DNA of 64,000 nucleotides, taken from Sipunculus nudus (taxonomy: Eukaryota > Annelida > Sipuncula > Golfingiida > Sipunculidae). Every line of letters begins with the position of its first letter. The stretch's first letter is position 1. Below are positions 35,940 through 58,526 of the stretch, one piece after another. Made by a program: the position numbers and the translations under genes. A model generated the notes under the pieces. It did no database searches. It saw nothing but the letters and a program-made list of their open reading frames with translations, and was not told the DNA's origin. The stretch is taken from assembly GCA_026874595.1 (NCBI GenBank), contig CM049315.1:16312164-16376163 (forward strand), read 5' to 3'.

Positions 35940-36615
35940 ATGCAGATCCAGAGGGGGGCCCCTTTCTCTTTCGATTTGTTTTTGTGCTACCATACATTTT
36001 TTAAATGTTTTTAATACATACTCAACTACGTATGTACATCTGCAGAATTCCATTCTGGTTTCGGACAACGTGAGAGGGCAGGATCACACGCTTCCTCTCA
36101 TTTCATATCCTGGTGTTAACCAGGCCCGTTAACCACTGCACCTGCGGGTCCTGGGTGCGTAATCGTTCCCATTTATGGGTCATACCACCAAAGTATTCGC
36201 GAAAGGCGCACTTATTTGTGAGTGAAACACGACCGTTGGGCACGACCAGCCCATTAAGGCTACAGAGCGCTCACCCTGGGTGGGGCCGATTGTAAAAAAT
36301 CTCACCTCTCAGGCTGAGATTCGAACTCATGATCTCCCGGGTTTAAGTTCTGTTCTCTGCCCATGAGCCACATAATCCGTATGTACTACCATACATTCTT
36401 CGTACGTTCTTTTCAGTCAATTAGTATTGCATCACTAAATGCCACAAGAGATCAATTAAATCAAGTCTATCCCCTTGCTAACCTTTTCTCTCATAAGATC
36501 CCCTTTGTTTTAGCCGTTTTCAGAGATGTTCAGTGAAGTGAGGGCTAAAGTGTTCTCTTACCCTTGTGCCCCCCCCCACATTAAGCAAAATTCTTGATCC
36601 GCCACTGCATGTAAT
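35940..36615. mobile_element. Short GGATC-type element interrupted by a SINE
   Basis: GCAGATCCAGAGGGGGGCCC at the left and CTTGATCCGCCACTGCATG at the right look like inverse ends, with the SINE between. The same end type occurs at 39836-40015. Confidence 0.5.
36001..36384 (-). mobile_element. tRNA-derived SINE nested in another repeat
   Basis: Same family and strand as 32043-32414, with head TGTGGCTCATGGGCAGAGA and box B-like GATCATGAGTTCGAATCTC. CTACCATACATT occurs just before and just after it (about 35989 and 36387), consistent with a target duplication. Confidence 0.8.
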
Positions 36616-37190
36616 CCTCAACCAAGGCTGAGCACCATATCATTTGGGTTTTATTCTCATATATTCCCATATTACTTGTTCCAGTAGATAAACTAATATA
36701 AAAATTATTGAACTTTTTTTCTGATGCAAAGACATCTCCGTTTGAACAGTGTTCATTTTTTATTTTCATTAAAGACATCGGCAGCTCTCTCAGAGAAATA
36801 GAAGTATCAGAGATACCTATGAGCGAAGATTACTAGTATGTTATGTGTATCTTTATACATGGATTTCACTCCTTATATGTGTTACATTAAATATGCAACT
36901 AATGCGACCCCCCTTACATGACCTGATATGCTTGAGTGCACATCTACCGGGCCACTGGAAATCATGATGGTTAGGCCTGGTTCTCAGGCACTTATTTTCA
37001 GAAACCTGTGCAAGCAAAAGCACTACATAACAAAGGTAATCCGATCAAAATTGTTTTATTTTATCATCTTGAAAATGAAAATGAAAATAAAAATTTTTGA
37101 TTGGTGGGGCGGGGGAGGGGGGGGGGGGGGGGGTAAATTTTTGCGGGCGGTGCCTGAGAACCCTACCTTTATTTTATTTTTTTGGCCTTA
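36616..37190. other. No gene seen; long G run at 37107-37132
   Basis: A plus-strand ORF crossing 36928-37368 contains a glycine run encoded by the G homopolymer and then enters the foldback element, so it is not a gene. Confidence 0.4.
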
Positions 37191-37192
37191 TA

Positions 37193-38519
37193 CAGTCGCA
37201 CACGGTCGCTCTAAGTCCAGGGCCTTGCATGAGATTGAGGTTCACAAACATTTACCAATTCATGTAGGCCTGCTATGTAACTACTTTGTAAAGAAAATGT
37301 TAACCAAATTCACGTCGTGGTTTGTACAGTGTGATGTGTACACTTATGTGGCGACACCAAACTTGTAAATACATAATATTGACTTAAAATGTTTTGAAAA
37401 TTGATTTTTTTCTCATTACTGCAGTTACAAATGTAAAACTCCTGTAAAAAATGTAAATTTAATACGTTGTACTGATATTTGTTTCTTTTACATGCATGTG
37501 CCATCTCTATTTCAATAATGTCCATTTAATACTCTTTATTTTTAAAGACGTTTAATTCTTTCATTCAGTATGTATGCTTATTGCGTATAAGTCATGACCA
37601 TCACTGTTACTATTTTCACAAATAAAACTGGTATTTTTTTTTCATTTTCTTCTGAGGTCTATTCCAAGGACGGTTTCTTTTGTATGGAACTGTAATATTG
37701 TTAATAGGTTTCTCATGTCACATGGTACAATGTCCGGCAGCCAAAGGCCATTTTTTTGGTTAACCTTGTTTTATGGTCTTAAGTTTTTTTCTCTGTGGAT
37801 TTTTGCCCACATATCAGGTGTGAAAAATACGTTGGTCGGCCCCCTGTCAGCCTTGGGCATTTTTTGCTAATTAGCGTAAAACAAAATGGCCGCCAAAATT
37901 ATGCGAAAATAGCAAAAATGCCATAATTACCTTTACATTTGATAAAGTGGGTCATCCAATACAAACATTCTGAGGTATTATTCATTTTTGGTATTGTTTT
38001 AGTCATAATGACTGCCATTTTCAATGTAGCTGTTCCCCCATTAAAAAAACTGTAAATATACTGAACGCATAATTTGGTTAGTACGTTTGTTCTAAAGCAT
38101 TCTGCAGATCGAGGTTAATTAATTAAACTAATTAAACACTCAAGTGTAAATGGTCGTCATTATGACTAAAACAATACCAAAAATGAATTCTCTGGATCAT
38201 AATACTCAAGAATTCATGTACTTGATGACCCTCTATGTCAAATTTAAAAGTTATTATGGCATTTTTGCTATTTTCGCATTATTTTGGCGGCCATTTTATT
38301 TTATGCTAATTAGCAAATATTGCCCAAGGCTGACAGCGGGCCAACCAACATATTTTTCACACCTGATATGTGGGCAAACAAAATCTACAAAGAAAAAAAA
38401 CTTAAGACCATAAAACAAGGTTGAGACCAGTGGCGACCGGACTAACATGTGTAGGTGACCATTTGTCAAAGACTCAGACCACATGTTAGGCACTGGCATG
38501 GGGCGACCGTGTGCGACTG
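37193..38519. mobile_element. Foldback DNA element with TA target duplication
   Basis: Ends CAGTCGCACACGGTCGC and GCGACCGTGTGCGACTG are exact inverses and each is flanked by TA, as for Tc1/mariner-type insertions. Long internal arms, about 37760-38060 and 38150-38425, are also inverse (for example GGTCTTAAG against CTTAAGACC and ATGGCCGCCAAAATTATGCG against its diverged inverse). No transposase ORF. Confidence 0.75.
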
Positions 38520-39835
38520 TACGCTGTTCTGAAACATGTTCCCAACGCTGTTCCGACAGATTTTTATCCACAACACCAGACATATAATGGATCTATATAT
38601 TATTAGCGTAACGCAATTTATGAGATTTTTTTCGTTTCTCCCCAAACCGTGCGTAGCACGGTAATTGCTAATTAAGATTTATTACCACAACTTGTGTCTC
38701 TTTAATGTGATAAAGACAGGTGGAATATGTTATTCACCAGTCTCTCAGTTTGCATTTCTGGCTAGCTTTTTCGTTAGGATCAAACAAAAAATGTAATGAC
38801 ACTACAAAGGACAGGACACGGCACCAAATCGTTTACTTCAGATGTATATACGAACTGTAAACTAATATGATCAAAGTGCATTAAGATTAAAACGTATTCA
38901 GCTGCTCTCTTTATTTAACAATCCTTCCATTTGTATGTTTATTATCATGTATTTATTTTTCATTTACATTCGTTGATATAAGGTAGCATGAGAGATATAT
39001 ATAATTTCAAGTTGGTTAGAGAATGTTTCCTATATCGTTTTCAATACTTATCATAAAAATGTTGTTTTTTGATCATAATATTAGGAAAAAAGAGCTTGTG
39101 GTTTTTAGCTATTCTGGTTCGAAGCAATGTTTTCATATTTCATAAAATGATACAATCACCACTATCGGATTGATACCCGAGTGTTAATTGTTCTAAGGAA
39201 GGTGTATGGTTAACGGGGGCTTGGATAATGCTTGTGGAATTTAGTGATTGCTGGCGTGTGACGGCTAACCCTTGTAAATCTGCTGGTGATGGTTTGTGTA
39301 TATTGGGTTGGAATGTTGTAGTGAAGTCTTATAAAGGGTGGTGAGAGTAATATTTGATGATGGGGTGATATGGCAGGCAGCAAATTTCCCAATTATACCC
39401 CATTATCGGTAACAATTTATATGAAGCGATCGGAATTTCATCTTGTGAATATGATGGAAAATACTTCATGGTAAGTATATTGCCAATATATACTGATAAC
39501 CAATGCCGCAACCTTGACGCGAGCGCAACCTGAATTACGACAGATAATGGATGACACATGCATCATACAAGTTATAAAAACAATCTCTTTTTGGATAGAA
39601 AATTTATTACTTATACATAAAATAGTCACGTGGATAGACAAAACGATGACAATCCTGTTTTCACACAGTTATAGCCTAATCTATTGATCCTCACGTGATT
39701 TATTCTAGGGAAAATGTACAGCAAATTATCATTTCTATTTAAAACTATTATTGTAAAGTGATGCATGCCTTGTAATTATTAACCTTTGTTGATTAAGTCC
39801 TCTGTAAAGTAATCTAGGGCAGATCGGGCGTAAAT
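38520..39835. other. No gene seen
   Basis: AT-rich sequence with short ORFs only. Confidence 0.35.
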
Positions 39836-40015
39836 CTGCCTCAGAAGCGGATATAGGGGAGGGGTCCAGGGGGTCCGGACCCCCCCCTTTTTTTCCATCC
39901 GCTGCAAGCCTGCCCCCCCCCCCCTTTTCCGGACCTGGTGATCTTTTTTAGGTTTTTCATTAGTCCTCCTTGGTTGGACCCCCCTTTTCCTAAATCCTGG
40001 ATCCGCCGCTGTGCC
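39836..40015. mobile_element. Short GGATC-type MITE
   Basis: GCGGATATAGGGG at the left and GGATCCGCCGC at the right, with internal GGTCCGGACCCCCCCC and TTTTCCGGACCTGG. Related pieces occur at 28161-28310, 35940-36615 and 51915-52080. Confidence 0.6.
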
Positions 40016-40054
40016 TATTTCCTGTATCCATTGTTACAGGTGCTCTTTTTATTA

Positions 40055-40754
40055 TGTGACACGGGCGTAACTCCTGTTGTGGCACTCGTGTCTGGCCGCG
40101 TATTACATTCTATGTTTAATCCTTACTGGTTGAACTCTCGTTGTCATGATTGCCTTGGATTTTCACGCCTGGCCGAGGTCACGTTATGAGCCTGGTATGT
40201 GGGGATACACACGGCTATGTTCTTTTCGATAATTCTTAAAACGTGTGTTGCGCAAGATCTTATGGACTGTTCGAGAAGTAGAAAATTCTAGGCTTGAGGT
40301 GTGAAGGTATATAAAGGGACTGTGTTTTAGAACGAGGGCAGAGAGCAAAGAAGATTACAGCGGACGCAGAAGCGTGTGTCAGATTCTAGGACCTTATCCG
40401 ACGAATGCGGCAATTATACATTTTCAAAGACTTTCTCCTGGATTTTCTGCATTTGGACTTCAGTTTACTTTCTGGGTTGTTGCAAGAACCTTACACTGGG
40501 CTGTCATTCTCCGAGAGTTTACATTTAAAGGACTTATCGTTGTGATGGTGTTGGTATCCAGGAACTGTGCACATTATTTTTCTATGTGATTGTATTGACT
40601 TGTTGTTATACCGCTGTTTTACTGTATAATTGTATTGATTTAGTGTATTGTAATGTTAGGGTTGTTATAAAAATAAATTATAGTTATTTGTTAACATAAA
40701 ACCACTGACTTCTTTATTCATTCCCCTAGACATTTCACTCTGCCTAGTGTTACA
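40055..40754 (+). mobile_element. Probable solo LTR
   Basis: A 700-bp block bounded by TGTGACAC and GTGTTACA (inverse apart from one base). It holds TATATAAA at 40308-40315 and AATAAA at 40672-40677, the U3-R layout of an LTR. No internal retroelement coding is adjacent, and no 5-bp target duplication was found, so the boundaries are tentative. Confidence 0.45.
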
Positions 40755-43390
40755 GAATCTGATTTGTTTTTTATCTCCATTACAAAATTTGTGTTCATCA
40801 ACCATACGTGATCTGTTTAAATAAGGTTCCGTAACACCATGCAAAAGGTTTTGCTTATGATTTGTCCTTAAATATAATGTGAAATAAACCAGTTCTATCC
40901 CCTTAACTCTAAACTGAGATAAGCAATAAACATTACTACAATATGAGTTAAATTCAAACCTTTAAATCTTGAAAGGACCGTACATGAGCGAGTAGGTCTT
41001 GCTCTTGAACCATCATTTGATGAGTAAGAGACTGATCACGCAAATGTTCATCATCACAGTTACAAAGTTACCAGTTTTGGGAAGTCTGCTACACACTAAT
41101 GCAGGCAAGATGAGGCTCAAAGGGCTTAAATTTTCCATATCTAATTGCGTATATAAACCACCTGCATATTTATCTTATAATAACTGGAGTTTTTTTTATG
41201 TAAAGTAACTTACTAGGCTACGGTTTGTTATGATTAGCTGACAGAAGATTCTGGAGGTCTAGAGGTTTCTTGGAGGCTTAGCTGGTAATTCCGCTGCGTG
41301 CGTGGTGTGACCATAATATACACCATGGTATTTTTGTTATTCAAATGTTTGCAGTGAGTGAGGAATAAAGCGATTAGTTATTAAAATATATGGTATTTTC
41401 CTTATTTTTAGCAAATTTAAATTTTGATAAAGGCGTATGTTGAAGCTGGATCTAGTGAGATGAAAACGTTTAGTTCTACATGGCACAATTTTGGTTTTAT
41501 CTTACCCTAAAATCAAGCGCAATTATCCAACGACCACTCCTTCAAACAGGTTGAACAGGTTTATACAAATAGTGTAGGCTGAATACTATATAATTCAAGT
41601 AACAATGAAATAAAAATATCAAGCGCCCTCCAGGGGAGACAGCAGAGTCATTTGACTGTATCTTCCGACATCTTGATTTTGTTTTCAGTTTCCATACTAA
41701 TTTAGAAGATAGGACATGGTCTTACAGTTTCAGAGAAGGCCTGTTTACCTTTACATTCTTCATTTCTAGCATAAAATCTTCATGTAAGATTGCCATTTTG
41801 CCCAGGCGGATTTTTATTTCGCCGAGGCGGATTATTATTTTTTTACCTATGTCCTAAATACGATTTCGTAATTAACACAAAACATGCTTTGATAAATAAC
41901 TTCTCCTATTGTATTTCTGTCTTATGTTACGTAAAAAAAGTTCTAGGTGTAACCTTTAATACACAAAAAACATTGATCTTCAGTGCTTTATATAATTCCA
42001 GAAAATATCTTATGGCGCATTATGAGGCATTGTGTCACTATGTCCAAACAATTTTGAATGTTTTTGAAAGTTCTAGAGTACCAAATTACTTTTACCCTTT
42101 GCTGTTTTGGTTATTTTTATATTTCACTCCGACTCTAACACTTTACACTACATCACAGGTAATATCTTGCACAGATTTCATTGAAGATTTACCAAATATG
42201 AAACTGTTACGAGAGTGAGGTTTATGAAAGTCTTTAGAGCTGAATGAATATAAATTTAAATATAAATTTCATGCAACATGTTGACCTTTGATGATGAAGT
42301 TAAATGCTGGAGTTTTAGATATTAAACTTCAGTGGTTCTGAGTAGCCCTGTGAGGCACGAAGGTCCTTATTACTGTTATTAACACATTCATTTATGCAGA
42401 TTATATGCGTTACATTCATTTTATAACGTTTTCCAATTTATCACTGCCTGCAACCGGTCGGTTGGCACAGGGCTAAGAATGGTCTGACCAATCAGAACGG
42501 GGTATCGCGGGTTCCAACCAACCCCAACGAGGTATCATAGGTTTCAACCAATCAGAATGCGTATCGAACTTGGGTGCACAATGTGATAAATGCAGGTTCA
42601 ATACACAGTGCGATATCCTACATACTTGTCTGAACATCTCTGGCCGTGTTGGGGCGAAATCAGGCAGATCATGTTATAATGAGCCGTTGTTTAAGAGGAA
42701 GGATTTACAGAGAGAAAAATGCAGCGTATTTAACCATTGTACAAATAGTGCATTTCGAGAAATGAACTATTCAATCCGTTGTATGAAAAGTAACGAGAAA
42801 TTTCCAAATGTGCAGTATGTGCAATTTGCTTCACCAATACGTGGCTCCCTTAAGCGTAAATATTATCACACATTTTGACATTAAATAGGATGAGGGATTA
42901 CAGGTATTTTTATGAGATGAGAACATTTTACAGGATCCAATATTCATATTGTTTACATGACCTTATGGATTCTCCTGGGTTGTGTTGGTTTATAACCTCG
43001 CTGTGTTGTTATTTAGTATAATTATAACAATTGCTAGGTGGCAAATTCCTCTGTAAAAACTGTTAAACTATAATCGATATGAACAATGATGAAGTCACAT
43101 TGCTATTACACTTAAATATCCGTTTTATCCTTTATTTATACACATACGCTCTATCGTATTAAGCTGCAAATTACATATTCTTAAATTTATGAATATTCAT
43201 TGAACCAACAATCAACGATACCAACGCTGTGATGGCTGTGCAATAACGCTAAGCATTCCGATTCATTATGCTCTGTATCATGCCCTGCCATGCGGAGTCC
43301 GTACACTGTGAAGTGTTCACTGTATACACCTCCCTTCACAGGACAGATTCCATGCTTTTTACCGCCTTATTTCTAATGACTGGGCTTCAG
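40755..43390. other. No recognisable gene; two unexplained plus-strand ORFs
   Basis: The ORF 41790-42218 (142 codons) is AT-rich with one hydrophobic stretch near its end. The ORF 42570-42878 (102 codons) has eleven Cys and a basic C-terminus but no signal peptide or known pattern. Neither has clear promoter or splice support. Confidence 0.3.
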
Positions 43391-43399
43391 ACAATAACA

Positions 43400-43800
43400 A
43401 TAATTAAAGGTACCCATTTCGATATCTGACGTCTACTGGTTAAAGATAATCCCTTGAACCTCTCATAAAAATGGGCCAGACAACGACGGTCAAAAAACAC
43501 ACAGGCCGTTCGTTTTGTTTATATCCACTTGTTAATAACATGTGGGGCCCGCCAAAATAATCCCAAACACATTCAACAGAGGACATCCGGCGGCAGGTCA
43601 TCCAGGGTTTTGCAAAGGGGCTTTTGCAACGAGTGACCTTTAATTTCCACATATGCAACCAACCACCTTAGTTACATGGTTTTCTGTTTGCCAACATCTG
43701 TTCATGTATCATGTTTACTAACAGCTTGTGGATAAACAAGTTCATACACCCATTACAGAGGCGTCATAAGAACTTTTTATCACTGGAATTACCTAGGGTT
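43400..43800 (-). mobile_element. Diverged relative of the 2628-3080 element, reverse
   Basis: TTGTGGATAAACAAGTTCATAC here matches the inverse of GTATGAACTTGTTTATCAAC at 2749, and neighbouring blocks agree in order. TTAA precedes AGGTACCCATTTCG at the left end; the right end is unclear. Confidence 0.55.
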
Positions 43801-44358
43801 CATTATTTTGTACGCAGATTTATCTAGAAATTACATAAATGATAGAGAAAGGTAGGTGAATAGATAGCTTTGAAATAAACATAGATGGTTGAAAGGGAAC
43901 AAGTTATCAGTGTCCACAAGAATAAGAAACTAAACCTCATCCCATGCACATGTATGAGTCCTAAGTCCATAAATGGAGGCTTTGTTACTGGACTAGTTTA
44001 GGTTAACATTCACTACTGACATATGAGTAACTTGGATGTGTAAGTTTCAATAAACTCAAGACATATAATTTACTTCGACATGTTTAGTTTCACGTACATT
44101 CACTACTGACATATGAGTTACTTGCACTCATTATAGACATATTATGCCCTTGCTTGGATAATTCTCCCGATCTAAAGTTAGTAGGTGCCATATTTCCCCT
44201 GACACCGGAAATTGCGTAGCCTCTTCCGCTGCGTTAACGTTTGTCTTCGCATGCACATCAGCCGTTTCAGAGGCGTTCGCTGAGTTTGGAGTGCTGCCGC
44301 CAACTGCTTCCACCTTAATTCGAGTATAATTTTTCATATTCGTATCATATGAGCCAGA
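43801..44358 (-). other. Downstream flank of the kringle membrane gene; open frame after its stop
   Basis: After the TAA at 44361-44359 the same minus-strand frame stays open to about 44131 and encodes MKNYTRIKVEAVGGSTPNSA and a Thr/Ala/Glu-rich stretch. It reads like cytoplasmic-tail sequence, so the stop may be an allele-specific or recent nonsense change, or the frame may be chance. Confidence 0.35.
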
Positions 44359-54099
<9,741 letters not shown>

Positions 54100-54321
54100 C
54101 TGAAAGTCGACAATCAGTCTATGTTGCTATGAGTACGAAACTTATTTTACATACAGAAGTTTTTTCCTGTTAGCTAATCACAGTATAGGGGCCCAGACTT
54201 CAGGTCATCAAGCCCCTTCCCCACCACCGCCTTAATTCGCCATTGACAGTAAATGATAATATCCAGTGATTTCTGTTATATCATTAACGGGAAGTAGGAG
54301 CACTTTGAAAATTTCCAGAAA

Positions 54322-54805
54322 GGTTACGCTCCCGAGGCAGCTGAAATCTTGTGCTTCTAAGGAAGTTAATGATTTTCCCGCTGCCTGCTTTGACCGTTTA
54401 TGATGCATTTAAACACCAGGTGGTGGGCCTGAGTGCTGAAAAAAAAAACACCTGATGTGACTAGCAGCCAACCAAATACCAGTCAAAAAACACTCGACAG
54501 GCATCAGGCTCCGCCCAGAAACCACGTGAGGGGCCATTCTTTCCGAGCCTGTGGCCTATTCAAACGGTTGCCGGGGCGATGAGCTCAAAACGAAATGAAC
54601 AACATTGGCTCCGTGTATTCCTCTCTTGGCTAGTAAACCGTTTTGTCTTCCAGCACAGGGTCTAATCTAATTGGACCAAAATACAGTGCTCCCCTCTGGT
54701 GTAGCAATGCAGGATACGAGGTAAAATAAAAACAACAAAAAAACAGCGCTCATGATATAGGGAGTAGGCATATATAGGTTAAGCGCTGTGTAAAGAGCGT
54801 ACAGA
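54322..54805 (+). repeat. Dispersed repeat, copy 2
   Basis: Matches 27690-28160 from GTTACGCTCCCGAGGCAG to AAGCGCTGTGTAAAGAGC, with scattered substitutions and indels. It sits between the two kringle genes. Confidence 0.75.
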
Positions 54806-55212
54806 AAGGTCTGCATGGTAAAGCAAATAGAGACTGATGTTTCGACTAGATTGGTACGAGAGATATTGTCCGACAATTTATGGACAGTATTCAGGATCAA
54901 TCAATAAACGAATCAGCTGAAGGATCCAGGAAGTAGTTGTTTGTATGATGCTTTTTTTATGTGTATATTTAGTTTACCCAGTTCTTGATGTGTTATGAGA
55001 AACAACATTATTGTTATGGGTCACGGTATTATTTGATAATATGCCACCGAAAGACAAATTCTACGAAGCTTAAAAATTAAATATCAGAATGGATGTACAT
55101 GCATGCCCATTAGGCTCAAAATTAGACATAAGGCTTAGAGGTTACACAGGAAAGGTCGAAGAAACCATATGACCTTAAGGTCAAAAGGTCTCATGAACAT
55201 TTTTAGAAGTCC

Positions 55213-55475
55213 TTAGTACTGGCCGCAGACAGGGAAATTACACAGCTCCCATCTTTTCATGATATCAGAAGTGAAGCACCATGGAGCCGACTTGAATTTA
55301 GGGCCGGGATTTCTATACTTATTCCCTGCAGCTTTCGCCGAACCACCAGGGAATGTGTAATGCTTGATAACGAATTGATGTGGGTAGTTAGAGGACCATT
55401 TCTGACACGCCATGCCACTCGCTGTCTTGGTCACGTGGCCACGGTAATCTTCACCTTTGGCGTTCGTCTTGCAGT
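55213..55475 (-). CDS. Two-kringle gene exon 3: kringle 2 and stop
   Basis: Acceptor AACTAG, phase 1 entry; a complete kringle with all six Cys and Trp residues, then CGQY and TAA. Confidence 0.85.
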
Positions 55476-58400
55476 CTAGTTGGGAAGAGAAAATATATGG
55501 TCAGAGAACAGCAGACAGGCCGCTAATGACCAAACAGCCTATTGCAAATGCAAAATGCAAGGTGTAAAATAAAGAAATATAAAAATGATAAAAAGTAGCA
55601 TAATGGTCAAGAAGTTTGACTTTGCACCTCAATGTTTCTGGTACGAACCACGCCAGAGCCAAACAGAGCAATTTCCGAATGTTTTTTTACTTCTGGTCTG
55701 TTACTTGCCAGTTGAAAAGTAAAAATGTCATACTTTTCATAATGTTACAACTTCTTTTAGTGCATAACTCTGACATAAAAAATTCAAAACTAAGGCATTG
55801 GCAGGGTTTATAGAAAGAAGTTCTGGTTGACAATTCTGATATAATTGGGAAGGGTTGTTACTCAGTGGTGTAGTTAATTAATGAGACATATAAAATGAAA
55901 GCACTTCGTCAAATTATGTGGAAAACGGAGATGACAGGCAGGCTTTACGTATCGATATATTTTTGACATTTTATATATATATTTTCTTACTTTAGTCTGC
56001 AACATCCCGTTTTCACTGGTTGGAACATTCTTGGCCCGGTGAAGCACCGCTCGGTAAGTTTCGGTAATGGCGACAAAGGCTAACGTCTATATCTTGTGCA
56101 TAAAATTACGGTCTTTTAAGGTTGCCCTCGAAATTTTACGAAAGTATTAGAATTAGACTTACTACAGCTACAGAACGGTATGCCGCAACTCTCCCTGATG
56201 ACGTCAGGATCCTGCACGTCAGATCACTGTCCTCCCGGGTGCCCTCTTGGGATATAAGGGAAGTATAAGAATTAGAGTTACTACAGAGCGGTATGCCGCA
56301 ACTCTCCCTGATGACGTCAGGATCCTGCATGTCAGATCACTGTCCTCCCGGGTGCCCCCTTGGGATATAAGGGAAGTATAAGAATTAGAGTTACTACAGA
56401 GCGGTATGCCGCAACTCTCCCTGATGACGTCAGGATCCTGCATGTCAGATCACTGTCCTCCCGGGTGCCCCCTTGGGATATAAGGGAAGTATAAGAATTA
56501 GACTTACTACAGAGCGGTATGCCGCAACTCTCCCTGATGACGTCAGGATCCTGCATGTCAGATCACTGTCCTCCCGGGTGCCCCCTTGGGATATAAGGGA
56601 AGTATAAGAATTAGACTTACTACAGAGCGGTATGCCGCAACTCTCCCTGATGACGTCAGGATCCTGCATGTCAGATCACTGTCCTCCCGGGTGCCCCCTT
56701 GGGATATAAGGGAAGTATAAGAATTAGAGTTACTACAGAGCGGTATGCCGCAACTCTCCCTGATGACGTCAGGATCCTGCATGTCAGATCACTGTCCTCC
56801 CGGGTGCCCCCTTGGGATATAAGGGAAGTATAAGAATTAGACTTACTACAGAGCGGTATGCCGCAACTCTCCCTGATGACGTCAGGATCCTGCATGTCAG
56901 ATCACTGTCCTCCCGGGTGCCCCCTTTGGATATTAGGGAAGTATAAGAATTAGACTTACTACAGAACGGTATGCCGCAACTCTCCCTGATGACGTCAGAA
57001 TCCTGCATGTCAGATCACTGTCCTCCCGGGTGCCCCCTTGGGATATAAGGGAAGTATAAGAATTAGAGTTACTACAGAGCGGTACGCCGCAACTCTCCCT
57101 GATGACGTCAGGATCCTGCATGTCAGATCACTGTCCTCCCGGGTGCCCCCTTGGGATTTTAGGGAAGTATAAGAATTAGACTTACTACAGAGCGGTATGC
57201 CGCAACTCTCCCTGATGACGTCAGGATCCTGCATGTCAGATCACTGTCCTCCCGGGTGCCCCGTTGGGATATTAGGAAAGTATAAGAATTAGACTTACTA
57301 CAGAACGGTATGCCACAGCTCTCCTTGATGACGTCAGGGTCCTGCGTGTAACACCACGGACGTTCCGGGTGGCCGTCAGGATTTCTACAGAACCTCTCCG
57401 CCCTCTCCAGCGTCTGATCAGAGATATTGTTAACATCAGTCGTGTGGTTTTGCGGAGTATGTGACGCCCGTGACTGACATTTCTTCCCGCTGACAGTGGT
57501 CTCTTTTGTTCCTTCGTACTCCTTTTCTTCTGCTGTGTATTTACGACCTGTGCAGAATACGTATAAATTCAGTATCGACAAAAGGTGTCCTACGTGATTA
57601 TTACCTTTTAAATGTGTAAGAGACAATTAGACCAGGTGTCCTCGTTTGTATTTTTATGTTGAGGCAACTGCTTCCTTTTGTTAAATGCTGTCATAATAAA
57701 CTATGTACACCTACAAAATTCATTTTCATTTTTGGACTTCTGGACAGGGCAGTAGCACACCATTCCTCTCATATCAAGCCTTGTGTTAACCAGGCCCCCT
57801 GATTCCCGCACCTGCGGCTCGTCCAGGGAGTGATCCCTGTTGCTGCCATACCACCGTGGAACCTGGAAATTTCGTATTCGTTGCGAGTGAGATTAAAACT
57901 CCTGAATCGTTCGAACCATCCGAGTCCTGTGCCGTACCCCTAGAACACAGGAGCCCCTCTTGTGCGTGTTACTGTATACATGTACAGGTGTCTGACAATA
58001 TATGATGTTATATTTTTAATTTTTCATGATCACGATAGCGTGGACCCAAGTGGTAATAAACATTCAAATTACATGTAGAACAATAGGAGCTACTCTCATC
58101 AATTTGTCGCATGCACTTGCTCCATGAGGGTAGTTGAACACAAGCAAACGAAAACTAAATCTTCTCTTTCCTCGTGAAATTCGTCATCTGAACTTGTTTA
58201 GTTGTCTACATGTCAATTCTGAAATAATGCCCACATTTAATACCTTTTGCAACCTGATTTAAAGATAGCTTAAGCCTTTATCGCGATTCAACAGTCAAAA
58301 TGGAGGTAAGTAATACCTCTATATATGCATATGCAGGTGACTTACTGACCTGATACGGAGCAGATTCCAGCCAAAACCAACAGCCGGACGAAACTGAATG

Positions 58401-58476
58401 AAATTGTAATCAAACATGCAGAAATAAGATAAAGTTATGTCAACATGATATCAATGCATAATGTAATTTACATGCT

Positions 58477-58526
<50 letters not shown>

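Noticed and set aside
36928-37368. 146-codon plus-strand ORF
   Set aside because: It crosses a G homopolymer and the end of the foldback element.
41790-42218. 142-codon plus-strand ORF as a gene
   Set aside because: AT-rich, no domain, no promoter or splice support; recorded only as unexplained.
54667-54900. Signal peptide exon (MSAVFLLFLFYLVSC) for the kringle membrane gene
   Set aside because: It lies within a dispersed repeat also found at 27690-28160, and no donor gives the right phase with a kringle Cys.
58330-58390. Possible extra signal-like exon of the two-kringle gene (FVRLLVLAGICSVSG in one minus frame, before GTCAGT/GTAAGT)
   Set aside because: No ATG in that frame and a stop just upstream; the 48-bp block would fit in phase but adds an odd segment. 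Kept out of the model.
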